Positions 41,339 to 48,215 of a stretch of DNA of 48,215 bases are shown here, one piece after another; position 1 is the stretch's first letter, and the number at the start of each line of letters is the position of its first letter. Position numbers and translations under genes: made by a program. The notes beneath the pieces are model-generated. The model did not search any database and was not told where the DNA came from. It saw only the letters and a list, made by a program, of their open reading frames with translations. The stretch is from the NCBI GenBank assembly GCA_037134755.1, contig JBAXLO010000004.1, positions 1 through 48,215 of the forward strand, in the 5' to 3' direction. Origin of the DNA: JBAXLO01 sp037134755 (GTDB lineage: Bacteria; Bacteroidota; Bacteroidia; Bacteroidales; JACABE01).

Positions 41339-42097
41339 TTGAAAATAACATTTCTTGGAACAGGAACATCACAGGGAGTACCTGTTATAGCTTGCGAATG
41401 CAAAATATGTACGTCAACCGATACCAAAGATAAGCGATTGCGTTCGTCAGTAATGATTGAAACCGGTGGAAATAATTTTGTAATTGATACCGGCCCCGAC
41501 TTTAGATACCAAATGCTGCGTGCAAAGGTTAAAAAGTTAGACGCTGTTATCCTAACTCATGCACACAAAGACCATATAGCAGGCTTGGATGACGTTAGAG
41601 CCTTTAACTTTATACAGAAGAAAGCTATTGATGTGTATGCTAAAGATGATGTTTGTAAACAAATTAGAAATGAGTTCTCCTATGCATTTTCAATTTATAA
41701 ATACCCGGGAGTTCCTGAAATAAACTTGCATGCTATTGATACTTCTTTTATGATTAATGACGTTAAGATAATCCCTATTAACGTTATGCATATGCAACTG
41801 GAGATTTTTGGATACAGAATCGAAGACTTTACCTACATAACTGATGCTAATTATATATCTGATAAAGAAAAGGAAAAGATAAAGGGATCAAAAGTTGTAG
41901 TTTTGAATGCTCTTAGAAAAAAGAAGCATGTTTCGCATTTTAATCTTGAAGAAGCTGTAAGTCTTTTGAAGGAATTAAAACCTGAACGAGCTTATCTTAC
42001 ACACATAAGCCACATGATGGGATTGCATGAAGATGTTGAAAAAGAACTGCCTGATTTTATTAAAATAGCTTACGATAAGTTAACTATAGATATTTAA
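41339..42097 (+). CDS. Metallo-beta-lactamase-fold hydrolase (PhnP-like)
   Basis: 252 residues with a TTG start (KITFLGTGTSQGVPVIACEC). The metal-binding motif THAHKDHIAGLDDVRAFN (about 77-94; HxHxDH) is complete, with further ligands in NVMHMQLEIFGYR (His about 144), ITDANYI (Asp about 160) and THISHMMG (His about 221). The cysteines near the start (CECKICTST) match the structural zinc site of PhnP-type phosphodiesterases. It probably cleaves a cyclic or linear phosphodiester in the cytoplasm; no phosphonate genes are near. It is followed 15 bases later by the glycosyltransferase gene, so the two form an operon. Confidence 0.88.
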   Translation: MKITFLGTGTSQGVPVIACECKICTSTDTKDKRLRSSVMIETGGNNFVIDTGPDFRYQMLRAKVKKLDAVILTHAHKDHIAGLDDVRAFNFIQKKAIDVYAKDDVCKQIRNEFSYAFSIYKYPGVPEINLHAIDTSFMINDVKIIPINVMHMQLEIFGYRIEDFTYITDANYISDKEKEKIKGSKVVVLNALRKKKHVSHFNLEEAVSLLKELKPERAYLTHISHMMGLHEDVEKELPDFIKIAYDKLTIDI

Positions 42098-42112
42098 ACA
42101 TAAGAAATAACA

Positions 42113-43378
42113 ATGAAACAAAACAAATATTTTATTAAGATTGAATGGGTACTAAGCTTTTTTTTAATCGCATTCTTTGTGTTGGAACTTATCAATAACA
42201 GGTTTTGGTTGAATGATTTCAAGGTTTATTATTTAGCTGTTCAAAACTTTAACAAAGGATTACCAATATATGGCATACCCTTTGGATTAGATTCAGGATA
42301 TTATAAATACACCCCCTTTGCATTGATTCCTTTCACACCCTTTGGCTTTCTGCCTTACATAATAGCATCATCAATATACTATTTTATTATAGCTGCAGCT
42401 GTAATATTAGTGTTAAGGCTTTCAATTCAAACAATAAAGTTTGCATTCCCTATTGTTGACATCAAATCTCAAGCAATAATCTATCTTACAACTTTAGTTA
42501 TCCTCACTCATATCTATCGAGAGCTACACATGGGTAATGTAAATCTGTTATTAACATTAATATATGTGTTTAGTCTTAGATCATTACTTTACGATAAGCA
42601 AATAACGGCAGGTATATTTATTGGTTTAGGGATGTTGTTTAAACCACATTTTATTGCTTTGCTCCCCTTCTTAATAATATATAGAAAATATAAATGTACG
42701 GGCTTTACACTTATAACACTTGTAGTTGGATTATTACTTCCTGCTATATTTGTTGGCTTTAAAGCTAATAATGAATTATTAAATAGTTGGGTAGGCATGA
42801 TGAAGATGCATAATATTAACCTAAGCACAAGTCCTGATACTATTTATGCATGGATAAACAAACTTTTTAGTGTTTTTAATATTCAATTTCAAGGAACAAT
42901 TTATGTTTTGATTCTGGTTGCGATTATCTCAATTAAATATCTTGTATTTATTTTACTTAATAAGAATAAAGAGAAAGATATTGAAACAGCAAAGGTAAGA
43001 TCATTCAACAGAATGCATTTTACTATAACTTATTTAATGATAATAGCATTCATTCCTAATCTTACAGTTACAGATAGTCAACATTATCTTTTCTGTTTAC
43101 CTTTAATAATATTATTAATTGGCTACTTACTTAATAATAATAAGATTCCTATCACAATAAAGATCATTGCTATAATAGGTTTAGTCTTTTATGGAGGTAA
43201 TTGGCATGACTTGTTAGGACATAATCTTTCAGTCTATTTAACTAACAATGGATTCCTGGGTGCCGGCAATATGATTATTGTTGCAATAAGTGGTTGGATT
43301 TTCCTAATTGATAACGATATTATCAAGACGATTATAACTTCTTTTAAAAAGAAACCTATAGTAAATAAGATTTCTTAA
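42113..43378 (+). CDS. Glycosyltransferase family 87-like membrane protein (DUF2029)
   Basis: 421 residues with about ten hydrophobic segments. Family hints: the periplasmic-loop aspartate near NRFWLNDFKVYYLAVQNFNKGLPIY (about 29-53), YKYTPFALIPFTPFGFLPY (about 64-82), MGNVNLLLTLIYVFSLRSL (about 140-158), and GIFIGLGMLFKPHFIALLPFL (about 167-187). GT87 enzymes transfer mannose or similar sugars from a polyprenyl phosphate on the outer face of the inner membrane. The acceptor is unknown. Second gene of an operon with the hydrolase above. Confidence 0.82.
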   Translation: MKQNKYFIKIEWVLSFFLIAFFVLELINNRFWLNDFKVYYLAVQNFNKGLPIYGIPFGLDSGYYKYTPFALIPFTPFGFLPYIIASSIYYFIIAAAVILVLRLSIQTIKFAFPIVDIKSQAIIYLTTLVILTHIYRELHMGNVNLLLTLIYVFSLRSLLYDKQITAGIFIGLGMLFKPHFIALLPFLIIYRKYKCTGFTLITLVVGLLLPAIFVGFKANNELLNSWVGMMKMHNINLSTSPDTIYAWINKLFSVFNIQFQGTIYVLILVAIISIKYLVFILLNKNKEKDIETAKVRSFNRMHFTITYLMIIAFIPNLTVTDSQHYLFCLPLIILLIGYLLNNNKIPITIKIIAIIGLVFYGGNWHDLLGHNLSVYLTNNGFLGAGNMIIVAISGWIFLIDNDIIKTIITSFKKKPIVNKIS

Positions 43379-43420
43379 AAATATTTTAGTATTTTAACAT
43401 TTTTGTATCTAAAAAAGTAG

Positions 43421-43428
43421 TATCTTTG
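43421..43428 (+). promoter_or_regulatory. -7 promoter box of the small winged-helix gene
   Basis: TATCTTTG (TAnnTTTG), 43 bases upstream of the ATG at 43472. Confidence 0.55.
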
Positions 43429-43471
43429 AAACTTATTTCAAATAACAATTTTTAATTTAATATATGTCATT

Positions 43472-43651
43472 ATGGAAGCCACAGAGAAAATAATCAACAT
43501 CATAACTGAATCTGGTAAACCTATCAGACCCGGAGAAATTGCTGAGATATCCGGAATGGATAAAAAAGCCATTGAAAAGATTATTAAAAAATTAGTTGCT
43601 GAAGGAACGGTGTATTCACCGGTAAGATGTTTTTATGATATAAAGAGATAA
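43472..43651 (+). CDS. 59-residue winged-helix DNA-binding-like protein
   Basis: A short gene: MEATEKIINIITESGKPIRP, then GEIAEISGMDKKAIEKIIKKL, then VAEGTVYSPVRCFYDIKR and TAA. Three helices followed by a two-strand wing is the whole of a winged-helix domain: helix 1 at 3-13, helix 2 at 20-27 (GEIAEISG), recognition helix at 30-42, wing at 46-56. I recall very similar stand-alone proteins of about 60 residues in Bacteroidales, some clostridia and methanogens, without a known target. It has its own -7 box and a strong terminator, which supports it as a real gene. No regulated neighbour is evident. Confidence 0.85.
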   Translation: MEATEKIINIITESGKPIRPGEIAEISGMDKKAIEKIIKKLVAEGTVYSPVRCFYDIKR

Positions 43652-43676
43652 AAGAAATTCTTAGTATCATTTGAAG

Positions 43677-43720
43677 AACAGGTAACAGGAATGTATTTCA
43701 TTCTCTCTTACCTGTTTTTT
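43677..43720 (+). terminator. Intrinsic terminator of the winged-helix gene
   Basis: 9-bp stem AACAGGTAA/TTACCTGTT, longer loop with partial pairing, then eight or more T. The convergent priA stop is at 43730. Confidence 0.85.
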
Positions 43721-43729
43721 TATATAGCT

Positions 43730-46225
43730 TTAGTTAGGATCAACATCTAGTATAATTCTTATTGATTTATATTTCTCAATTTTATTAAAGTTATTATTGA
43801 TAATAGCTTTTAACTTCTCTTTTGACTGATTAACCGGCAGTTCCTTTTCTATCTTTAGCAAGATATCTTTCAAGAACAAACTCTTTACTCTTGAAACTAT
43901 AGGATATTCGGGGCCTAATATTCTTTTTCCAAATGTTTTTCTTAATAGTTCTGCAAGAAAGCCGGCAGCTTCATTCAACAACTTATCTTCTTTATGTTTT
44001 AATGTTATCTTAATAAGACGATAGAATGGAGGATACTTGAATGTATTACGCTCTCGAAGTTGATTATTAAACATTCCAATATAGTCGTTGTAAATAACGT
44101 TAGCTATAATAGGATGCTTTGGATTAAATGTCTGAATAACTACTTTCCCTTGAGTATTTTTACGGCCTGCCCTACCGCTAACCTGTGCCATAAGTTGAAA
44201 GCTACGTTCAAACGAACGAAAATCAGGATAACTCAACATGTTATCAGCATTTAACACTCCTACTACACCAACATTATCAAAGTCGAGACCCTTAGTAACC
44301 ATCTGGGTTCCTACTAATATATCAATTCTTCTGTCTTCAAAATCATTTATGATACGCCTGTAAGCATTCTTCGATCTTGTTGTATCAAGATCCATTCGTT
44401 CAATCTTAACATCAGGGAAGATGATAGCTAAATCTTCTTCTACCTTTTCGGTTCCAAAACCTTTCATCAATATTGACTGTGCTCCACAAGCAGGACATTT
44501 ATCAGGAACACGAGTAGAGTATCCGCAATAATGACACATCAACAGGTTCTTATTTTTATGATAGATCAATGTGACATCACAATTCTTACATTCAGGCATA
44601 TAATTGCATATATCACATTCTAATCTTAATGAAAACCCTCTTCTATTCTGAAATAAGATAACTTGTTGCTTTAATGCCAATGCTTCTTCGATACTACTGA
44701 TTAACAAGGAAGAAAAATGAGATTTCATCGTCTTCATCCTATGTTCTTCTTTTAGATTAGCAATTAATATCTGAGGCAACTCAATCCCCCCATATCTTTC
44801 AGTTATCTCAACAAGATTATATTTATGAGTAATGGCATTATAATAGCTTTCGACAGCGGGTGTTGCAGAACCAAGTAATGTAACAGCATTGTGCTTTTGA
44901 GCAAGATAAATTGCAGCATCTCTCGCATTGTATCGTGGCGCAGGATCGTATTGTTTAAAGGAACTATCATGCTCCTCATCTACAATTATAAGTCCTAAGT
45001 TATCGAATGGCAAGAATATTGCAGACCTTGCACCTATAATAACTTTATATTTATGATCCGTCTTTTCATCAGAAGCCTTAATTATCTTATTCCAGATCTC
45101 AACTCTTTCGTGTTCATTATATTTTGAATGATAAACTCCAGCCTGATCACCGAAGTACTTTTGCAAACGATAGATAATCTGTGTAGTCAAAGCTATCTCC
45201 GGCAAAAGATAAAGCACTTGTTTGCCTTCTATTATCATCTCATTGATAAGCTTTATGTAAATCTCTGTCTTACCGCTGGAAGTAACACCATGCAACAACA
45301 CAACAGGCTTATCACTAAAGCCTTTCTTAATATTATCCAAGGCTAAACTCTGTTGCTCACTTAATACAATATCTTCAGCACTACTATAAGCATCAGTATC
45401 TTTAAGACGGCTTTCTTCTTTATCAATCAAAACAAAAACACCTTTCTTTATCAAAGCATTCAGTTGCACTGAAGTTATTTCGGGCAACTTAAGAAGTTCA
45501 CTTCTCTTTAATTCGTTTTTAAATTGATTGAAGAAACCTGTAGATTGCAAAAACAACTGAAGCATTTGCAATTGTTTGAATGATTTCTTTTCGAGTTCAT
45601 CAAATAATTTCTGTAGCTTATCTTCCTTAAAATACTCCTCGCAAAGGCTTACATACGTTTCAATTTTAGGCTTATAACGCTCACTAATTTCCTCGAGCGT
45701 AAGCACAACATTCTTTTCTATTAAGGTCTTTAATAAAGGGATTACCTTTTGCAAACCAGTTATATTGGAAACTTCACTAACTGTAATCGAATCTCTTGAC
45801 AATAAAGCTTCAGCAACCAATAATTCGTTCTCATTTAACTGAGAATAATCACCATCAAAATCAGGATTGATAACTACTTTTGATTCGCTTGCCAACTTAA
45901 AAGCCGGGGGCAAAGCAGCATGCATCACATCTCCGGGATTGCACATATAGTAGTCAGCTATCCACTCCCAAAACTGAAACTGTTTTTCATTAACAATAGG
46001 TATAACATCTAACACCGAAATTATATATTTAACGGTGTAACCCTTAGGCACATTTTCATGCAGCTTCCTTATCAGCCCGGTATAAATCTTCTTTTGTCCA
46101 AACTGCACAACCACCCTTTGCCCGGGCTTCACTATATCGTTCATCTCATAAGGAATACGATAGGTATAATACCCCGGCAAAGGCAAAGGTAGTATTATAT
46201 CTGCAAAAAGCGTAATGCGTTCCAT
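43730..46225 (-). CDS. priA: Primosomal protein N' (replication restart helicase PriA)
   Basis: 831 residues. It recognises stalled forks and reloads the replicative helicase. N-terminal 3'-DNA-binding domain (LPGYYTYRIPYEMNDIVKPGQRVVVQFG, about 15-42); Walker A VLLHGVTSSGKTEIY (about 312-326); DEEH box (VDEEHDSSFKQYD, about 415-427); two zinc sites from CDICNYMPECKNC to MCHYCGYSTRVPDKCPAC (about 547-594, eight cysteines); GTEKVEE and GTQMVTKGLDF helicase motifs; AGRAGR (about 705). All expected domains are present. A -7 box lies about 50 bases upstream of the ATG. Confidence 0.96.
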   Translation of the reverse strand: MERITLFADIILPLPLPGYYTYRIPYEMNDIVKPGQRVVVQFGQKKIYTGLIRKLHENVPKGYTVKYIISVLDVIPIVNEKQFQFWEWIADYYMCNPGDVMHAALPPAFKLASESKVVINPDFDGDYSQLNENELLVAEALLSRDSITVSEVSNITGLQKVIPLLKTLIEKNVVLTLEEISERYKPKIETYVSLCEEYFKEDKLQKLFDELEKKSFKQLQMLQLFLQSTGFFNQFKNELKRSELLKLPEITSVQLNALIKKGVFVLIDKEESRLKDTDAYSSAEDIVLSEQQSLALDNIKKGFSDKPVVLLHGVTSSGKTEIYIKLINEMIIEGKQVLYLLPEIALTTQIIYRLQKYFGDQAGVYHSKYNEHERVEIWNKIIKASDEKTDHKYKVIIGARSAIFLPFDNLGLIIVDEEHDSSFKQYDPAPRYNARDAAIYLAQKHNAVTLLGSATPAVESYYNAITHKYNLVEITERYGGIELPQILIANLKEEHRMKTMKSHFSSLLISSIEEALALKQQVILFQNRRGFSLRLECDICNYMPECKNCDVTLIYHKNKNLLMCHYCGYSTRVPDKCPACGAQSILMKGFGTEKVEEDLAIIFPDVKIERMDLDTTRSKNAYRRIINDFEDRRIDILVGTQMVTKGLDFDNVGVVGVLNADNMLSYPDFRSFERSFQLMAQVSGRAGRKNTQGKVVIQTFNPKHPIIANVIYNDYIGMFNNQLRERNTFKYPPFYRLIKITLKHKEDKLLNEAAGFLAELLRKTFGKRILGPEYPIVSRVKSLFLKDILLKIEKELPVNQSKEKLKAIINNNFNKIEKYKSIRIILDVDPN

Positions 46226-46275
46226 ATTGTAAATGATTGATATATGTTATTTATGTTTGTCCCTAATTAATTGCT

Positions 46276-46283
46276 CAAAGGTA
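46276..46283 (-). promoter_or_regulatory. -7 promoter box of priA
   Basis: Minus-strand TACCTTTG (TAnnTTTG) with a leader of about 44 bases. Confidence 0.5.
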
Positions 46284-46366
46284 GTAATTAATTTTAGATT
46301 CGAGCTCCTTCTGTTAAAAGTGCTTAAGATTTAATGTATCATTATTAAGAAATGTATTAAAAGCCT

Positions 46367-46374
46367 TATCTTTG
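46367..46374 (+). promoter_or_regulatory. -7 promoter box of the isochorismatase-like gene
   Basis: TATCTTTG (TAnnTTTG); the ATG at 46400 lies 26 bases on, supporting the long, signal-bearing reading of the protein. Confidence 0.55.
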
Positions 46375-46399
46375 TATTAAAATTTACACCTTATTTATT

Positions 46400-47122
46400 A
46401 TGAAAAGAAAGACAGTAATCCGTTTGTTTTCAACAGCTATTTTAATTGGGATCTCAAGTATGTTTTATGCAAATAAACTTAATAATACTTTTAATGTTAA
46501 TAAGAATATTAATTTTAAACTTAAGAGTAATCCTAATATGAATAAAGAATTAGTTATTGATCCTAAAACCACTGCTTTGGTTTTGATTGATTTGCAAAAG
46601 GGTATTGCTTCTATCCCAACTGCTCCGTTGAGTTCGGCTGATGTTATTGCAAATGCTAATAAACTTATAGATGCTTTTCATCTTCAAAAGGCTCAGGTTG
46701 TAATTGTAAGAGTAGCTTTTAATAAAGATCGCTCTGATGCCTTGCATCCTGAGGTTGATGAGCCAATGGTATCTAATCCAAATGCTTTGCCCGAAGATTG
46801 GTCTACGATTGTACCTGAGTTAAGGTGCGATAAGAATGATTTGTTTATAACCAAGCATCAATGGGGTGCTTTTTATGGTACGGAGCTTGATCTTCAACTT
46901 CGCCGTAAGGGAATTAAAAATATTGTAATTGGCGGTATTGCTACTAATTATGGTGTTGAATCTACTGCAAGAGATGGCTTTGAACTGGGTTACCAGATGG
47001 TATTTGCTGTGGATGCTATGGCTTCCAGAGCTGCTGCTGATCATGACTTTGCGGTTACCCGGATATTCCCTCGTATTGGTATGGTTAGGAATACGGAGGT
47101 TATTATTAATGCAATGAAATAA
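46400..47122 (+). CDS. Isochorismatase-family hydrolase with an N-terminal export signal
   Basis: 240 residues. The family core starts near 47: ALVLIDLQKGIASIP (catalytic Asp about 63) and TKHQWGAFYGTELDLQL (Lys about 150). GGIATNYGVESTARDGFELGY (about 178-198) has Gly where cysteine hydrolases have the nucleophile, as in isochorismatase-type members that work without Cys. Residues 1-25 (KRKTVIRLFSTAILIGISSMFYA) look like a signal peptide followed by a 20-residue linker, which is unusual because the family is cytoplasmic. The promoter position supports the first ATG; the internal ATG at 46538 would give a normal cytoplasmic form. Substrate unknown. 9-bp repeats begin at the base after the stop. 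Confidence 0.82.
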   Translation: MKRKTVIRLFSTAILIGISSMFYANKLNNTFNVNKNINFKLKSNPNMNKELVIDPKTTALVLIDLQKGIASIPTAPLSSADVIANANKLIDAFHLQKAQVVIVRVAFNKDRSDALHPEVDEPMVSNPNALPEDWSTIVPELRCDKNDLFITKHQWGAFYGTELDLQLRRKGIKNIVIGGIATNYGVESTARDGFELGYQMVFAVDAMASRAAADHDFAVTRIFPRIGMVRNTEVIINAMK

Positions 47123-47158
47123 GAAGTACTTGAAGTACTTGCAATACTTAAAGTACTT
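47123..47158. repeat. 9-bp tandem repeat (GAAGTACTT x4) abutting a stop codon
   Basis: GAAGTACTT, GAAGTACTT, GCAATACTT, AAAGTACTT, starting at the base after TAA (47120-47122). Each unit has the palindromic core AAGTACTT. Confidence 0.85.
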
Positions 47159-47248
47159 GTAGTTGAAAACAAAACTAAGAATTGTTGTTTTCCTTTTTTT
47201 CAGGAGATGGTTACCTGCATGTTGAATGTGAAGTCTTAATAAAAAAAG

Positions 47249-47277
47249 CTCTGCCATTGATTTGGCAGAGATTTTTT
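47249..47277 (+). terminator. Intrinsic terminator of the isochorismatase-like gene
   Basis: 8-bp stem CTCTGCCA/TGGCAGAG with a 6-base loop, then A and seven T. Confidence 0.88.
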
Positions 47278-47496
47278 TAATAAAATAATAAGAAATAAGC
47301 TCACCAAAATCCTCTCCTGTTCGACAACTTCTACACAAAAAAACAGAGAACTTAAAAAACATTTTTAAGATTAGCCAAATTTAAGAAATTTCCTTGAAAA
47401 ACCCTGACATTTTGTCATACTTAATTTAAATAGTGCTGATAATAAGCAATAAGTTCCATTGCTTAGCCTCTTGGAGCTAGCTCTAAGTCAATATTC

Positions 47497-47524
47497 CTTA
47501 GTGCTTATTCGAATAAGCACTAAG
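47497..47524. repeat. 28-bp perfect palindrome without spacer
   Basis: Half-site CTTAGTGCTTATTC followed directly by its complement. Just before it, AATATTCCTT (47490-47499) is the inverse of AAGGAATATT, the core of array E. Confidence 0.85.
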
Positions 47525-47544
47525 TTTAGGCTGTTTTTACCCAA

Positions 47545-47599
47545 TTTTAGCCTTTCGGAGCTTGGGCGACCCTGACAAAATGTCAGGAAAAGGCTAAAA
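47545..47599. repeat. Nested hairpin (two stems)
   Basis: Outer 11-bp stem TTTTAGCCTTT/AAAGGCTAAAA encloses an inner palindrome CCTGACA-AAA-TGTCAGG (47571-47587). A related CTGACATTTTGTCA lies at 47403-47416. It could be an RNA structure or a protein site; the region holds no gene. Confidence 0.7.
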
Positions 47600-47663
47600 A
47601 ACACCCAAAATATGCCATATTCCTCCGTGCTGAGAGGCTAAGAGGTAAGGGGGTTCTGGTTCT

Positions 47664-47790
47664 GCTACAAGGAATATTGATTAAGCGACGAGGAATATTG
47701 ATTTGGAGGCAAGGAATATCGATTCGGCGACAAGGAATATTGATTCGGAGCTAAGGAATATTCGAATCGGCACTAGGGAATATTCAAATC
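47664..47790. repeat. 21-bp tandem array E (6 units)
   Basis: Six units, five of exactly 21 bases and the last one base longer; consensus CGACAAGGAATATTGATTC. The last two units drift (AATATTCGAATC). The unit shares no sequence with the other arrays. It lies in an 830-base gap, downstream of the convergent gene at 47953. Confidence 0.88.
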
Positions 47791-47875
47791 AGCACTCACA
47801 ACAATTGGCACGATAATAAAATATAGTTATAAAAATAATGCTTAAGATTTTACTTTGACGACCGTAAAGAATAAA

Positions 47876-47908
47876 AAAAGGACAGAGCTAATTTGCTCTG
47901 CCCTTTTA
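47876..47908 (-). terminator. Intrinsic terminator of the right-edge gene
   Basis: CAGAGC/GCTCTG stem extended by AAAAGG/CCTTTT with one mismatch, 6-base loop; on the minus strand a run of seven T follows. Confidence 0.85.
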
Positions 47909-47952
47909 AAGTTTTTTAAAGGATAAGAATACCGATTTTTTTGTTCAGTAAA

Positions 47953-48215
47953 TTATGCTTCAGGAGTAGTTTCAGTAGATGAATCATCAGATTTCTCACG
48001 TTTGCCTCTTAAGGCAATGTTTACCATTTTATTTCTTTGTTGATGAATAAGAACTGATAAAGCATCATCATTACCTAAATGCCCGCTAACTGAATCAGCT
48101 GCTGAACTAACTGCTTTGTAAGCTACACCTAATTTATCGTTAGCTTTTTTAACTTGTTTAATTTTAGCCTGTTCCAAAGCAGTTATTTTACCTATTTCGG
48201 CCATATAAGCTTCAT
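47953..48215 (-). CDS. Partial protein of unknown function at the right edge
   Basis: At least 83 residues. The frame stays open to the window edge (EAY precedes the methionine at 48202-48204), so the true start may lie outside. The visible part is helical and charged: EIGKITALEQAKIKQVKKANDKLGVAYKAVSSAADSVSGHLG, then DALSVLIHQQRNKMVNIALRGKREK, with an acidic low-complexity tail (SDDSSTETTPEA). No family recognised. A terminator follows, supporting a real gene. Array E lies 160 bases beyond its stop. Confidence 0.6.
   Translation of the reverse strand, partial: EAYMAEIGKITALEQAKIKQVKKANDKLGVAYKAVSSAADSVSGHLGNDDALSVLIHQQRNKMVNIALRGKREKSDDSSTETTPEA

Noticed and set aside
1..48215. tRNA, rRNA, transposase or phage genes
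   Set aside because: I looked for tRNA T-loop and acceptor patterns, rRNA segments and transposase motifs while reading the spacers and found none; weak or unusual RNAs could still be missed by eye.

Overview
The window comes from the genome of an AT-rich anaerobic Bacteroidota bacterium, most likely from the Bacteroidales or a close relative. Three things point there. Many genes have the phylum's own -7 promoter box (TAnnTTTG) 10-80 bases upstream. A secreted protein ends in a type IX secretion (T9SS) sorting domain, and a PorE-like TPR/propeller/CRD/OmpA protein, PorT-type barrels and a carboxypeptidase-regulatory TonB-dependent receptor are present. Finally, a [FeFe]-hydrogenase operon (hydC-hydB-hydA) indicates fermentative or hydrogen metabolism.

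Layout. 1-5533: a damaged region. The first codons of a uvrB lie at the left edge, followed by an O-acyltransferase. A second uvrB has lost its C-terminus and runs into the decayed remains of an alpha-L-fucosidase gene; then come a methyltransferase and an intact alpha-L-fucosidase. 5534-9313: a long repeat-filled spacer, a DUF4236/TPR protein and truA. 9326-14173: the hydrogenase operon and a T9SS cargo protein. 14306-16711: a FolD-like protein with its catalytic residues replaced, a repeat-rich spacer and a Bacteroidota-type Fn3-like protein. 16885-25813: gcvP, a TPR lipoprotein, rimO, mtaB and the PorE-like protein. 25814-28279: another spacer, a carboxypeptidase-regulatory-domain protein and a small outer-membrane protein. 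28541-32122: fabD, a Bax-inhibitor-1 protein, an alpha/beta hydrolase and a FabK/nitronate-monooxygenase-like flavoprotein. 32940-36858: a compact candidate regulon (small barrel, LuxR-type regulator, TonB receptor) sharing one 18-bp palindrome. 37436-48215: a uridine-kinase-like protein with a lipoprotein, DUF6913-dapA, a metallo-beta-lactamase-fold hydrolase, a GT87-like glycosyltransferase, a 59-residue winged-helix protein, priA, an exported isochorismatase-like protein, and a partial unknown gene at the right edge.

The most striking feature is in the spacers. Five long intergenic regions (around 6.3, 15.9, 26.4, 32.4 and 47.7 kb) each hold a tandem array with a period of 21 bp, two turns of B-DNA. 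Each has its own unrelated unit sequence. Two arrays lie just upstream of genes for signal-less proteins with a helical N-terminal part and a C-terminal Fn3-like or carboxypeptidase-regulatory domain. The same spacers also hold dispersed palindromic repeats of at least three kinds. Separate 9-bp repeats follow the stop codons of several genes. No tRNA, rRNA, CRISPR array, insertion sequence or prophage gene was recognised. All function calls come from reading the sequence and remembered family motifs; no database search was run.
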